The position numbers and the translations under genes were made by a program. 40,617 nt of DNA from Pseudomonas putida W15Oct28. Its GTDB lineage: Bacteria; Pseudomonadota; Gammaproteobacteria; Pseudomonadales; Pseudomonadaceae. The stretch lies in contig NZ_JENB01000048.1 of assembly GCF_000708715.2 (NCBI RefSeq), positions 1 to 40,617 of the forward strand, read 5' to 3'. Position 1 is the stretch's first letter, and every line of letters begins with the position of its first letter. This document shows positions 1-7,015 of the stretch, piece by piece. The notes beneath the pieces were generated by a model, which saw only the letters and a program-made list of their open reading frames with translations, was not told the origin of the DNA and made no database searches.

Positions 1-563
1 GGTCGGGGCTGGCGGCCAACGAGGGGGCCGGGGTGGTGATGCTGGCGACCATGGTGGCGGCCTGCGCCGGGATTGTCGGTTGGTTGCTGACCGAGAAGGT
101 GATGCATGGCCGGCCGACTGCCTTGGGTGCTGCGTCGGGGGCATTGGCCGGGTTGGTGGGCATCACGCCAGCTTGCGCGTTCGTCGGGCCGCTGGGTGCG
201 CTGGTGATCGGTGTGCTGACCGGGGCCATCTGCTTCTTTGCCGTGACCCGGCTCAAGCAGGCGCTGGGGTATGACGACAGCCTCGATGTGTTCGGGCTGC
301 ATGGCGTTGGCGGGATGGTCGGGGCGGTGCTGACCGGGGTGTTCGCAGCGCCATCGCTGGGGGGCTATGTCGAGGGCGTATCGCCCATCGGGCAGGCACT
401 GGTGCAGCTCAAGGGGGTGGCGTTCACCTTCGTGTATTGCTTCGTGGTGAGCTGGGCGATTCTCGGGGCGATCAAGCTGACTGTCGGGCTGCGGGCCAGC
501 CGGGAGGAAGAAGAGCAGGGGCTGGACCTGGCGGCGCATAATGAGCGGGCGTACAACCTCTGA
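1..563 (+). CDS. amtB: Ammonium transporter Amt, C-terminal part
   Basis: Ammonium/ammonia channel of the Amt/MEP/Rh family in the inner membrane. The gene is cut by the left edge; the frame is open from base 3, so the usual first half (pore entry and the first half of the helices) is missing. What is visible is a chain of hydrophobic helices including SGALAGLVGITPACAFVGPL, a signature stretch of the family, and DVFGLHGVGG, which carries the second pore histidine of Amt proteins. The protein ends with a short charged cytoplasmic tail (ASREEEEQGLDL), the part that in this family touches the PII protein GlnK. The gene converges on the NCS1 permease gene, with only a REP pair between them. A glnK partner would lie upstream, outside the window. 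The family call is firm; the symbol follows usual Pseudomonas naming. Confidence 0.93.
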   Translation, partial: SGLAANEGAGVVMLATMVAACAGIVGWLLTEKVMHGRPTALGAASGALAGLVGITPACAFVGPLGALVIGVLTGAICFFAVTRLKQALGYDDSLDVFGLHGVGGMVGAVLTGVFAAPSLGGYVEGVSPIGQALVQLKGVAFTFVYCFVVSWAILGAIKLTVGLRASREEEEQGLDLAAHNERAYNL

Positions 564-575
564 TTGATCTGTCGC

Positions 576-684
576 CTGTGCCGGCCTCTTCGCGGGCAAG
601 CCCGCTCCCACAGGAATGCCACAGGGTTTGAAATCCGTGGTGTCTCTGTGGGAGCGGGCGTGCCCGCGAAGAGGCCGGTACAGG
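576..684. repeat. REP pair (BIME) between convergent genes
   Basis: Two inverted copies of the Pseudomonas REP core (CGCGGGCAAGCCCGCTCCCA and its reverse complement) are extended by matching outer arms (GCCGGCCTCTTCGCGGGC against GCCCGCGAAGAGGCCGG). The whole block can fold into one long cruciform or hairpin. It fills the gap between the stops of the ammonium channel and the NCS1 permease gene, where it may act as a bidirectional transcription stop. Confidence 0.9.
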
Positions 685-689
685 TCGAA

Positions 690-2102
690 TCAGTGCCCCA
701 TGGCCAACTTGGCACTCATCTGCCGACGACGGTAGGCACTGTCACGGCTGGCCAGCCACCAGTACAGCGGCGAAGTAACCGCCAGCCCCACCAGCCACGA
801 AAGGTCAGCCCCGTTGATGTGCTCGGAAATCGGCCCGACATACAGCGGCGTGTTCATGAACGGGATCTGCACCACGATACCTACCGCATAGGCGATCAGC
901 GCCTGTGGGTTGTAACGCCCGTAGATACCGCCATCGACCTGGAAGATCGACTGGATGTCGTAGTCACCTTTGTGGATGACATAGAAGTCGATCAGGTTGA
1001 TTGCCGTCCACGGCACCAGCACCACCAGCAGCACCAGCACCATGTCGACGAAGTGGCCGATGAAGTCTGCCGAGGCGAACACTGCCACCACGCAGCAGGC
1101 CGACAGCACGATCAGCGACAGCACCGCACGGCTCTTGGCAGTAGGAATCCAGCGATAAGCGAAGGTTTGCACCAGGGTGATGATCGACAGCACCGCGCCA
1201 TACAGGTTGAGGGCGTTGTGGCTGATGACGCTGAGCAGGAACAGCACCAGCATGATCGGGCCCAGGGTGCCGGTGGCCAGCTTGACCGCATCCATGGTGT
1301 CCATGCCGGCCGGGATCGCCAGCACCGCCACGGCGCCGAAGATGAACGACAGGCTCGAACCCAGGGCAGAGCCCAGGTAGGTGGTCCAGAACGTCGAGCT
1401 GACTTTCACATCCGCTGGCAGGTAGCGCGAGTAGTCCGACACATAGGGCGCAAAGGCGATCTGCCACAGCGCCGCCAGCGACACGGTGGCCAGCCAGCCG
1501 GCCAGGTTGAAGCTGCCACGGGTCAGGAAGTCGTCGCTTTGCACGTGGGTGAAGATGTAGCCGAAGCCGACCACGATGCCGATGCCCAGCACCCAGGTGC
1601 CGATACGGTTGAGCACGTGGATGAAGCGGTAACCGATGATGCCGATGATGCCCGACCCCAGCGCACCGATGACGATGCCCACCGGTACTGGCACGGTGTC
1701 TACCACGCCATGCAGCGACTTGCCGGCGAGCACGATGTTGGAAGCGAAGAAGCCGATGTACATGACGCCGGCGATCACCACCACCAGCAGTGCGCCGAGT
1801 GTGCCGAACTGGGCGCGGCTCTGGATCATCTGCGGGATGCCCATTTGCGGGCCCTGGGCCGAGTGCAGCGCCATCAGTACCCCACCGACCAGATGGCCGA
1901 CCAGGATGGCGACGATGCCCCATATCAGGTTCAGGTGAAACAGCTGCACGCCCAGCGCGCCGGTGACGATGGGCAGCGGCGCGATGTTGCCGCCGAACCA
2001 CAGTGTGAACAGATCCCTTACCTTTCCATGGCGGTCTTGCGGGGGCACGTAGCCGATTGTGTGTTTTTCTATCAGGGGTGCCGAATTGGCTGCACTGGTC
2101 AT
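690..2102 (-). CDS. NCS1-family cytosine/nucleobase permease (copy A)
   Basis: Inner-membrane symporter of the NCS1 (CodB-like) family, which imports nucleobases, hydantoins, allantoin or related N-heterocycles with a cation. The protein has 470 residues from the chosen ATG and about twelve hydrophobic segments. Family-typical stretches are NIAPLPIVTGALG near residue 40, GIPQMIQSRAQFG, FIHVLNRIGTW and SDYSRYLP. The start at 2102 is preferred over one nine codons upstream because GGAG lies six bases before it. The gene is a clear paralogue of the permease at 12144-13550, with long identical blocks (RDLFTLWF, NIAPLPIVTGA, GYRFIHVLNRIGTWV). It stands alone with its own leader and no catabolic genes beside it. 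The substrate cannot be read from the sequence. Confidence 0.9.
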   Translation of the reverse strand: MTSAANSAPLIEKHTIGYVPPQDRHGKVRDLFTLWFGGNIAPLPIVTGALGVQLFHLNLIWGIVAILVGHLVGGVLMALHSAQGPQMGIPQMIQSRAQFGTLGALLVVVIAGVMYIGFFASNIVLAGKSLHGVVDTVPVPVGIVIGALGSGIIGIIGYRFIHVLNRIGTWVLGIGIVVGFGYIFTHVQSDDFLTRGSFNLAGWLATVSLAALWQIAFAPYVSDYSRYLPADVKVSSTFWTTYLGSALGSSLSFIFGAVAVLAIPAGMDTMDAVKLATGTLGPIMLVLFLLSVISHNALNLYGAVLSIITLVQTFAYRWIPTAKSRAVLSLIVLSACCVVAVFASADFIGHFVDMVLVLLVVLVPWTAINLIDFYVIHKGDYDIQSIFQVDGGIYGRYNPQALIAYAVGIVVQIPFMNTPLYVGPISEHINGADLSWLVGLAVTSPLYWWLASRDSAYRRRQMSAKLAMGH

Positions 2103-2393
2103 GACTGACTCCAAGGCAAGGTAGGGCATCGGGAGCTGCCCGGGGGCGTGCCGGCGATGGGCGACGCGTTCTTGTTGGAGGGATGATGCGGGGCGCGGGG
2201 ATAACGAGAAATTAGTAAATATGTACCCATAAACCTTAAAAAACCTAAGGCTGACAAAAGCTTAAGAGGGGGACGGTAGCAAGGAGGGTGCCAGTTGGCG
2301 GGAGGGCTTGGGATAGAGGGGTTCAGCCCAGTGTCGGTAGAAAACGGTGGCCTTTGATGGTGCGTCGTGCGCATTTTCAGGGCAGCTGAATGG
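2103..2393 (-). promoter_or_regulatory. Leader and probable promoter region of permease A
   Basis: No gene is seen here. Read on the minus strand, TTGTCA (2252-2257) and GTTTAT (2229-2234) are 17 bases apart and could be a weak sigma-70 promoter, giving a leader of roughly 120 nt. The spacer contains the palindromic CCTTAGGTTTTTTAAGG. I looked for a TPP or purine riboswitch and saw neither conserved core. A loose palindrome TATGTACCCATA (2220-2231) overlaps the start region. Confidence 0.35.
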
Positions 2394-2509
2394 TTGCCTG
2401 TACTGGCCCTTTCGCGGGCTTGCCCGCTCCCACAGGTATGGCGCAGCTTTCAGTACTTGTGATCAACCTGTGGGAGCGGGCGAGCCCGCGAAAGGGCCAG
2501 TACCGGCAA
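2394..2509. repeat. REP pair (BIME) downstream of the Lrp gene
   Basis: Head-to-head REP copies (GCGGGCTTGCCCGCTCCCAC and its complement) are enclosed by outer arms TTGCCTGTACTGGCCCTTTC and GAAAGGGCCAGTACCGGCAA. The block ends six bases from the Lrp stop codon, the position expected of a transcript-end structure. Confidence 0.9.
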
Positions 2510-2514
2510 TAGAG

Positions 2515-2967
2515 CTACATCGGCAACAACCGGTCCTGAATCACTTCCTTCATCACCAGGGTCGAGCTCAGGCGCTTCACATTGGGAATGCTGGTCAGTT
2601 TCTCGTCGTACAGCTTCTGAAACGCCGGCAGGTCTTTGGCCACCACATGCAGCAGATAGTCCGGGTCACCGAACAACCGCTGCGCTTCGACAATCTGTGG
2701 GATCTCCGAAAGTGCCGCTTCAAAATCCGCCACCGGCTGGCGGGTGACCTCGCGCAGGGTCACGAACACCAACGCGGCAAAGTTCAGCCCCAGGGCGCTT
2801 GGCGCCAGGCGGGCGTGATAGCCGAGTATTACCCCGGACTCCTCCAGTGCCTTCAAACGCCGGTGGCAGGGCGACAGGCTTAGCCCCACGCGGTCGGCCA
2901 GCTCGGTCACCGACAGCCGACCGTCTTTTTGCAGCTCGGCAAGTATTTTTCTATCCGTCCTGTCCAT
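2515..2967 (-). CDS. Lrp/AsnC-family transcriptional regulator
   Basis: A 150-residue DNA-binding regulator, the normal size for Lrp/AsnC proteins. It begins MDRTDRKILAELQKDGR, the classic start of the family, followed by a helix-turn-helix (LSVTELADRVGLSLSPCHRR, roughly residues 18-37) and a C-terminal RAM/effector domain (FGDPDYLLHVVAKD). ATG at 2967 is chosen because the HTH starts at its normal distance; an upstream extension to 3078 would add 37 residues of no recognised kind. The gene is divergent from an RhtB/LysE amino-acid exporter, the usual setting of Lrp proteins that switch on export of an amino acid. A 9-bp inverted repeat near both start codons may be its operator. The amino-acid ligand is not known. 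Confidence 0.92.
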   Translation of the reverse strand: MDRTDRKILAELQKDGRLSVTELADRVGLSLSPCHRRLKALEESGVILGYHARLAPSALGLNFAALVFVTLREVTRQPVADFEAALSEIPQIVEAQRLFGDPDYLLHVVAKDLPAFQKLYDEKLTSIPNVKRLSSTLVMKEVIQDRLLPM

Positions 2968-2973
2968 TGAGGA

Positions 2974-3076
2974 GAATCTTCCAGTAATTGAGCGATTACA
3001 GGGAATATACGAAAGAAAATCCCCGAGCGGAATCCGTAATCTTTCGACATCCCAATGCAGTAGATAAGGAAGATTC
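2974..3076. promoter_or_regulatory. Inverted repeat between lrp-like and lysE-like genes
   Basis: GAATCTTCC (2974-2982) and its exact reverse complement GGAAGATTC (3068-3076) sit at opposite ends of the divergent gap, each within about ten bases of a start codon; the second one covers the exporter's ribosome-binding site. The symmetry suggests operator half-regions for the Lrp-type protein, possibly with DNA looped or wrapped between them. This is inference from position only. Confidence 0.4.
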
Positions 3077-3078
3077 AA

Positions 3079-3693
3079 GTGGCTATCAGTGTGCTGACGG
3101 CGTTTTGGGCCGTGTCGATGCTGTTCGTGATTACCCCGGGCGCAGACTGGGCTTACGCCATTTCGGCAGGCATGCGCGGGCGCTGGGTGATGCCAGCGGT
3201 GGCGGGGATGTTGTCAGGGCATTTCCTGGCGACACTGGTGGTGGCTGCAGGTGTAGGCAGCCTGTTGGCGGGCCACCCGCTGGCGCTGACCCTGCTGACC
3301 TTGGCCGGGTGCAGCTACCTGCTGTGGTTGGGCGGCAACCTGTTGCTGAGCCCGGCATTGCCCGAGGCCGGGCAGGGCGGTGAGGGGGAGTCGGGTTCGC
3401 GTTGGGCGTTGAAAGGGTTTTGCGTCAGCGGCCTGAACCCGAAGGTGTTCCTGCTGTTCCTGGCCTTGCTGCCGCAGTTCACCGACCCGCAGTCGAGCTG
3501 GCCGGTGCCGTTGCAGATCCTGCTGCTGGGCCTGGTGCACCTGTGCAGCTCGCTGGTGATCTATTCGCTGGTCGGCTATGGCGCCAAAGCCGTACTGAGC
3601 ACCCGGCCGGGGGCGGCGAAGCTGGTCGGGCGGGTATCGGGGGTGGCGATGATTACAGTGGCCCTGGGCTTGATTGCCGGGCAGATCAACTGA
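3079..3693 (+). CDS. LysE/RhtB-family amino-acid exporter (copy 1)
   Basis: Inner-membrane exporter of amino acids or derivatives, 204 residues, about six hydrophobic segments. The RhtB/LysE signature is visible at the N-terminus (TPGADWAYAISAGMRG, a variant of TPGPNxxY) and in the middle (GFCVSGLNPKVFLLFLALLP). Translation starts at GTG 3079, with AAGGAAG six bases ahead; no ATG in frame fits better. It is divergent from an Lrp/AsnC regulator, which probably controls it in response to the exported amino acid. A second LysE-type gene follows 66 bases downstream on the same strand and may be cotranscribed. Confidence 0.9.
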   Translation: MAISVLTAFWAVSMLFVITPGADWAYAISAGMRGRWVMPAVAGMLSGHFLATLVVAAGVGSLLAGHPLALTLLTLAGCSYLLWLGGNLLLSPALPEAGQGGEGESGSRWALKGFCVSGLNPKVFLLFLALLPQFTDPQSSWPVPLQILLLGLVHLCSSLVIYSLVGYGAKAVLSTRPGAAKLVGRVSGVAMITVALGLIAGQIN

Positions 3694-3759
3694 TTTCACT
3701 CGTGACAAATGGCTTCAGATACACTCGCCGCAAACCCACGCACAACCAGGATGTGCCCC

Positions 3760-4392
3760 ATGCCTGAAACCACCCAACTGCTCACCTTCGCCCTGATCTG
3801 CCTCGGCATGGTGCTGACCCCGGGGCCGAACATGATCTACCTGATCTCCCGTTCGATCTGCCAGGGCCGCAAGGCCGGGTTGATTTCCCTGGGTGGTGTG
3901 GCCCTGGGCTTTGTCATCTACATGTTCTGCGCGGCGTTGGGCATCACGGCGCTGGTAATGGCAGTTCCCTTTGCCTACGACGCGCTGCGTATCGGTGGCG
4001 CGCTGTACCTGTTGTACCTGGCCTGGCAGGCGCTGCGGCCCGGTGGCCGTTCACCCTTCCAGGTCCGTGACCTGCCCGCCGACAGCCCGCGGCGGCTGTT
4101 CACCATGGGGTTTGCCACCAGCCTGCTCAACCCCAAGATCGCCGTCATGTACCTGTCGCTGATGCCGCAGTTCATCGAACCGGGCCATGGCAGCGTGCTG
4201 CTGCAGTCGCTGGTGCTGGGTTCGACACAGATCGCCATCAGCGTCACGGTCAACGCGATGATTGCGGTCATGGCGGGGTCCATCGCCGTGTTCCTGGCGG
4301 GCAGGCCGCTGTGGCAACAGGTGCAGCGTTGGTTGATGGGTACGGTGCTGGCAGGGCTGGCGCTGCGCATGCTGGCAGAAGGGCGGCGTTGA
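3760..4392 (+). CDS. LysE/RhtB-family amino-acid exporter (copy 2)
   Basis: A second LysE/RhtB exporter of 210 residues, only distantly similar to its upstream neighbour. It shows the canonical TPGPNMIYLISRSICQGRKA motif near residue 20 and SLLNPKIAVMYLSLMPQF in the middle, with hydrophobic helices between. ATG 3760 is chosen because an AGG lies about nine bases upstream and the first helix starts directly after it; a start three codons earlier is possible. It converges on the NUDIX gene. Substrate unknown; tandem LysE genes beside one Lrp regulator suggest export of related amino acids. Confidence 0.9.
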   Translation: MPETTQLLTFALICLGMVLTPGPNMIYLISRSICQGRKAGLISLGGVALGFVIYMFCAALGITALVMAVPFAYDALRIGGALYLLYLAWQALRPGGRSPFQVRDLPADSPRRLFTMGFATSLLNPKIAVMYLSLMPQFIEPGHGSVLLQSLVLGSTQIAISVTVNAMIAVMAGSIAVFLAGRPLWQQVQRWLMGTVLAGLALRMLAEGRR

Positions 4393-4469
4393 TCGCTCAT
4401 CGCGACGCGAGCATTCAGTGGCCGTACTTTCCCGAGCATCTGGCGCCCCTGTTTTGCCGAATAAGGCTT

Positions 4470-4512
4470 GGCCAGGAAGGTAAACCCCGGGTGCCCACCT
4501 TCGGCATTGGCC
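4470..4512. terminator. Hairpin between convergent genes
   Basis: GGCCA and GAAGGT on the left pair with ACCTTC and TGGCC on the right in this gap between the exporter and NUDIX stops. There is no T run on either strand, so if it stops transcription it is not a classic intrinsic terminator. Confidence 0.35.
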
Positions 4513-4524
4513 TGGAGGCCTGTG

Positions 4525-5088
4525 CTAGCGAATGAAGTGCACCTTGCCGGTGTCGTCATTGCCCATGTAGATGCCATACACCCCGGCCTGCCGCTCGAGG
4601 ATGTAGCGCTCGAGAATCTGCCGGATCGCCGGGTAGTAGATCTCGTCCCACGGAATCTCGTCGGGTTCGAAGAACTTGTACGCCAGGGTCTCCGCCCCGT
4701 ACTGCCCGGTTTCTTCGGTGACGCTGGCGCGGAAGATGATGTACACCTCACTGATTATCGGCACGCTGAAGATGGAGTAGGGCGAGACGATGTCGGCGCG
4801 CACGCCGCTTTCTTCCCAGACCTCGCGCAGCGCCGCCTGCTCGGTGGTTTCGCCAGCCTCCATGAACCCGGCCGGCAAGGTCCAGGTGCCGGGGCGCGGC
4901 GGGATGGCGCGCTGGCACAACAGGTACTTGCCATCGCGCTCGATGATGCAGCCGGCGATGATCTTCGGGTTGATGTAATGGATGTAGCCGCAGCCGGTGC
5001 AGTGCAGGCGTTCGTGGGTGTCGCCTGTGGGAACGCCCCGGGCCAGTTCCGTGGTGCAGTGCGGGCAATAGCGCGGGGCGGTAGGCAT
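4525..5088 (-). CDS. NUDIX hydrolase with N-terminal zinc ribbon
   Basis: A 187-residue NUDIX hydrolase, cleaving a nucleoside-diphosphate-linked compound; the substrate is not known. The N-terminus has a four-cysteine zinc ribbon (C8, C11, C30, C33), and the NUDIX box starts at residue 74 and is complete (GFMEAGETTEQ followed by AALREVWEESGV, matching GX5EX7REUXEEXGU). This zinc-ribbon NUDIX type is common in Pseudomonas and often annotated as ADP-ribose or NAD(H)-type pyrophosphatase, which I cannot confirm. The start codon lies two bases after the stop of the GntR gene on the same strand, so the two are almost certainly cotranscribed. That is notable because NUDIX proteins are not usual partners of catabolic regulators. 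Confidence 0.9.
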   Translation of the reverse strand: MPTAPRYCPHCTTELARGVPTGDTHERLHCTGCGYIHYINPKIIAGCIIERDGKYLLCQRAIPPRPGTWTLPAGFMEAGETTEQAALREVWEESGVRADIVSPYSIFSVPIISEVYIIFRASVTEETGQYGAETLAYKFFEPDEIPWDEIYYPAIRQILERYILERQAGVYGIYMGNDDTGKVHFIR

Positions 5089-5090
5089 GA

Positions 5091-5843
5091 TCAGCGACCT
5101 ATGCGGGGTTCCTTGAGGGCCAGGGGCTCGACGATGTCGCGCACCTTGGGGTTGTCATCCTGCTTCTGACGCAGGTAGTCCAGGGCCACCTTGGCGGCAG
5201 CGCGGACGTGGTCGACCGAGGCCTGATGGGCCACCAGCGGGTCGCCACCCTTGATCGCTTCGACGATCTTTTCCATTTCGCGGTTGCTGGCGCCACGGCG
5301 GTTTTCCTGCGACACCGAGGTGGCGCGCAGGTAGCTGATGCGCGCCTGCAACTGGCGCAGCTGCTGGGCGGCCACCTGGTTGCCCGAGCCTTCCAGCAGC
5401 ACATCGTAGAAACCTTGTACCGAATCCAGCACCTGTTGCAGCTCGCCCTCTTCGAGGGCCTCGCGGTTGACCTCCAGTGCGCGTTCCAGGGCGCGGATGT
5501 CCTTGGCCTTGGCGTTGAGGGTGAACAGCTGCACGATCAGGCCTTCGAGCACGCACCGCAGCTCGTAGATGTCGCGGGCGTCTTCCAGGGTGATGATGGC
5601 CACGCGTGGGCCCTTGGCGTCGGCAAATTCCACCAGGCCTTCGGACTCCAGGTGGCGCAGGGCTTCGCGCACCGAGGTACGGCTGACCCCGAGGCGGTCG
5701 CAGAGGTCGCGCTCGACCAGGCGGTCGCCCGGGAGCAGGTGGAAGTTCATGATCGCAGCGCGCAGCTTGTCTAGCACGATTTCGCGCAGGGTAACGGGGT
5801 TGCGGTTGACCTTGAAGCTGTCGTCGAGTGGCTGGCGTTTCAT
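5091..5843 (-). CDS. GntR-family regulator, FCD (FadR-like) subfamily
   Basis: A 250-residue transcription factor. The N-terminal winged helix (about residues 18-85) contains ERDLCDRLGVSRTSVREALR, the GntR hallmark. The C-terminal all-helical FCD ligand domain starts near residue 92 (DIYELRCVLEG). In many FCD proteins one Asp and three His bind a metal. Here the Asp and the last His (DHVRAAA) are present, but the usual FH is FY (FYDVLLEGSGN) and the middle His is Asn (NREMEKIVEAI), so metal binding may be lost or altered. It sits within the catabolic cluster, and three sites containing TGGTATACC-like palindromes typical of this subfamily lie ahead of the cluster's operons; it is the obvious candidate to bind them. 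Effector unknown. Confidence 0.93.
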   Translation of the reverse strand: MKRQPLDDSFKVNRNPVTLREIVLDKLRAAIMNFHLLPGDRLVERDLCDRLGVSRTSVREALRHLESEGLVEFADAKGPRVAIITLEDARDIYELRCVLEGLIVQLFTLNAKAKDIRALERALEVNREALEEGELQQVLDSVQGFYDVLLEGSGNQVAAQQLRQLQARISYLRATSVSQENRRGASNREMEKIVEAIKGGDPLVAHQASVDHVRAAAKVALDYLRQKQDDNPKVRDIVEPLALKEPRIGR

Positions 5844-5931
5844 CAGGTGCGCTCTTTAAGAGGCTGTTGCGCCAACATCGCGGAACGCCCCGAACCGAGG
5901 CTTTCCATGCAGTGGTTCGAACAGCCCGTTG

Positions 5932-6321
5932 TTATCGGGTTGACTCCGCATCGGCTTCGGCAAACGCTTCACGGGCCAGGCGGAAACTGTCCACCGCCGC
6001 GGGTACGCCGCAATAAATACCGACCTGGAGCAGAATTTCGCGAATCTGTTCACGGCTCAGGCCATTGCGCAATGCACCGCGAATGTGCAGCTTGAGCTCG
6101 TGGGGCCTGTTGAGCGCGGAAATCATGGCCAAGTTTATCATGCTGCGCTCTTTGAGCGACAAGCCTTCGCGGCCCCAGACGTGGCCCCAGCAGTATTCGG
6201 TGACCAGTTCCTGCAACGGTTTGGTGAACTCGTCGGCGTTCTGGATCGAGCGGTTGACGTAGTCCTCGCCCAACACCTGGGTGCGGATGGCCAGGCCTTT
6301 GTCGTACTTCTCGTTACTCAT
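5932..6321 (-). CDS. Carboxymuconolactone decarboxylase-like protein
   Basis: A 129-residue protein of the carboxymuconolactone decarboxylase (CMD, PcaC-like) family, whose best-known member decarboxylates 4-carboxymuconolactone in the protocatechuate pathway. Family features: EYCWGHVWGREGLSLKERSM around residues 43-62, then a run of helices with HELKLHIRGALRNG and VGIYCGVPAA. ATG 6321 gives the normal CMD length; the open frame extends further upstream into REP-flanking sequence but adds no domain. It lies between the GntR gene and a REP block that follows the flavin reductase gene, on the same strand as the rest of the cluster. In this context it more likely acts on a ring-opened or lactone intermediate of the local pathway than in the beta-ketoadipate route, since no other pca gene is here. 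Confidence 0.88.
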   Translation of the reverse strand: MSNEKYDKGLAIRTQVLGEDYVNRSIQNADEFTKPLQELVTEYCWGHVWGREGLSLKERSMINLAMISALNRPHELKLHIRGALRNGLSREQIREILLQVGIYCGVPAAVDSFRLAREAFAEADAESTR

Positions 6322-6397
6322 GTGCCGTACTCCGGAAGAAAAAAGGGGCCGCAACCGAGGGTGAGACGATAGCGCAGCCCCTGAAAACAGGGTGATC

Positions 6398-6500
6398 GGT
6401 GTTGGCTTCTTCGCGGGCTTGCCCGCTCCCACAGGGATCGCACAGATGCTGAAACCTGTGCAGTACCTGTGGGAGCGGGCAAGCCCGCGAAGAAGCCACC
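6398..6500. repeat. REP pair (BIME) at the end of the catabolic operon
   Basis: Two inverted REP copies with outer arms GGTGTTGGCTTCTTCGCG and CGCGAAGAAGCCACC. The block begins 17 bases beyond the stop of the flavin reductase gene (minus strand) and separates it from the CMD gene, so it may cut the cluster into two mRNAs or protect the 3' end of the upstream message. Confidence 0.9.
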
Positions 6501-6517
6501 GCCGATTTCAAGATCTG

Positions 6518-7003
6518 TCAGCCAAGTGGGGGCAGGGCGCCCAGCTTGCCTTTGTGGTACACCATCGGCGTCACCGGCTCGGCCGGCAGCACCAGGTTCT
6601 TCACCGCGCCGACGATGATCGCGTGGTCACCGCCGTCATACTCGCGCCACAGTTCGCATTCGATGATCGCTGTCGCCTTGGCCAGCAGCGGGTTGCCCAG
6701 CTCGCTCAAGTGCCACTCGACGCCCTTGGCTTTGTCCTTGCCCTTGCCGGCGAAGGCATAGGCCTCGGCGGTCTGCCCGGCGGACAGCAGGTGAATCGCG
6801 AACTGCTTGCTGTCCCGCAGGATCGGGTAGGTGTCAGAGGCGTAGTTGGGGCAGAACAGTACCAGCGCCGGGTCGATCGACAGCGCGCTGAAGGCGCTGG
6901 CGGTGATGCCGACGATGCCGCCGTCGGCGTCCAGGGTGGTGACTACCGTGACGCCGGACGGGAAAGAGCCCATCACGTCTTTGTAGATGCCGGGTTCGAT
7001 CAT
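6518..7003 (-). CDS. Flavin reductase (RutF/HpaC-like), copy 1
   Basis: A 161-residue NAD(P)H:flavin oxidoreductase of the small split-barrel family that supplies reduced FMN or FAD to two-component monooxygenases. Typical stretches are GSFPSGVTVVTTLDADG near residue 12, GITASAFSALSIDPALVLFC, and a C-terminal GGDHAIIVGAVKNLVLP. Start at 7003 is twelve bases after the aldehyde dehydrogenase stop. It is a close paralogue of the reductase at 11340-11825: equal length and aligned without gaps. It is last in the operon DUF1185 - hydrolase - ALDH - reductase, away from the monooxygenase, which has its own reductase copy. Two reductases may feed one oxygenase, or copy 1 may serve an oxygenase encoded elsewhere. 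Confidence 0.9.
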   Translation of the reverse strand: MIEPGIYKDVMGSFPSGVTVVTTLDADGGIVGITASAFSALSIDPALVLFCPNYASDTYPILRDSKQFAIHLLSAGQTAEAYAFAGKGKDKAKGVEWHLSELGNPLLAKATAIIECELWREYDGGDHAIIVGAVKNLVLPAEPVTPMVYHKGKLGALPPLG

Positions 7004-7015
7004 CTTGTGTTCCTC

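Noticed and set aside
564..2108. A 514-codon plus-strand frame over permease A
   Set aside because: The hydrophobic NCS1 protein on the minus strand is clearly real; the plus frame is His/Gln/Asp-rich shadow and begins inside a REP.
2220..2231. TATGTACCCATA as a fourth GntR operator
   Set aside because: Only a loose palindrome, lacks TGGTATACC; more likely chance.
2103..2393. Riboswitch (TPP or purine) ahead of the NCS1 permease A
   Set aside because: Searched for conserved cores by eye; none found.
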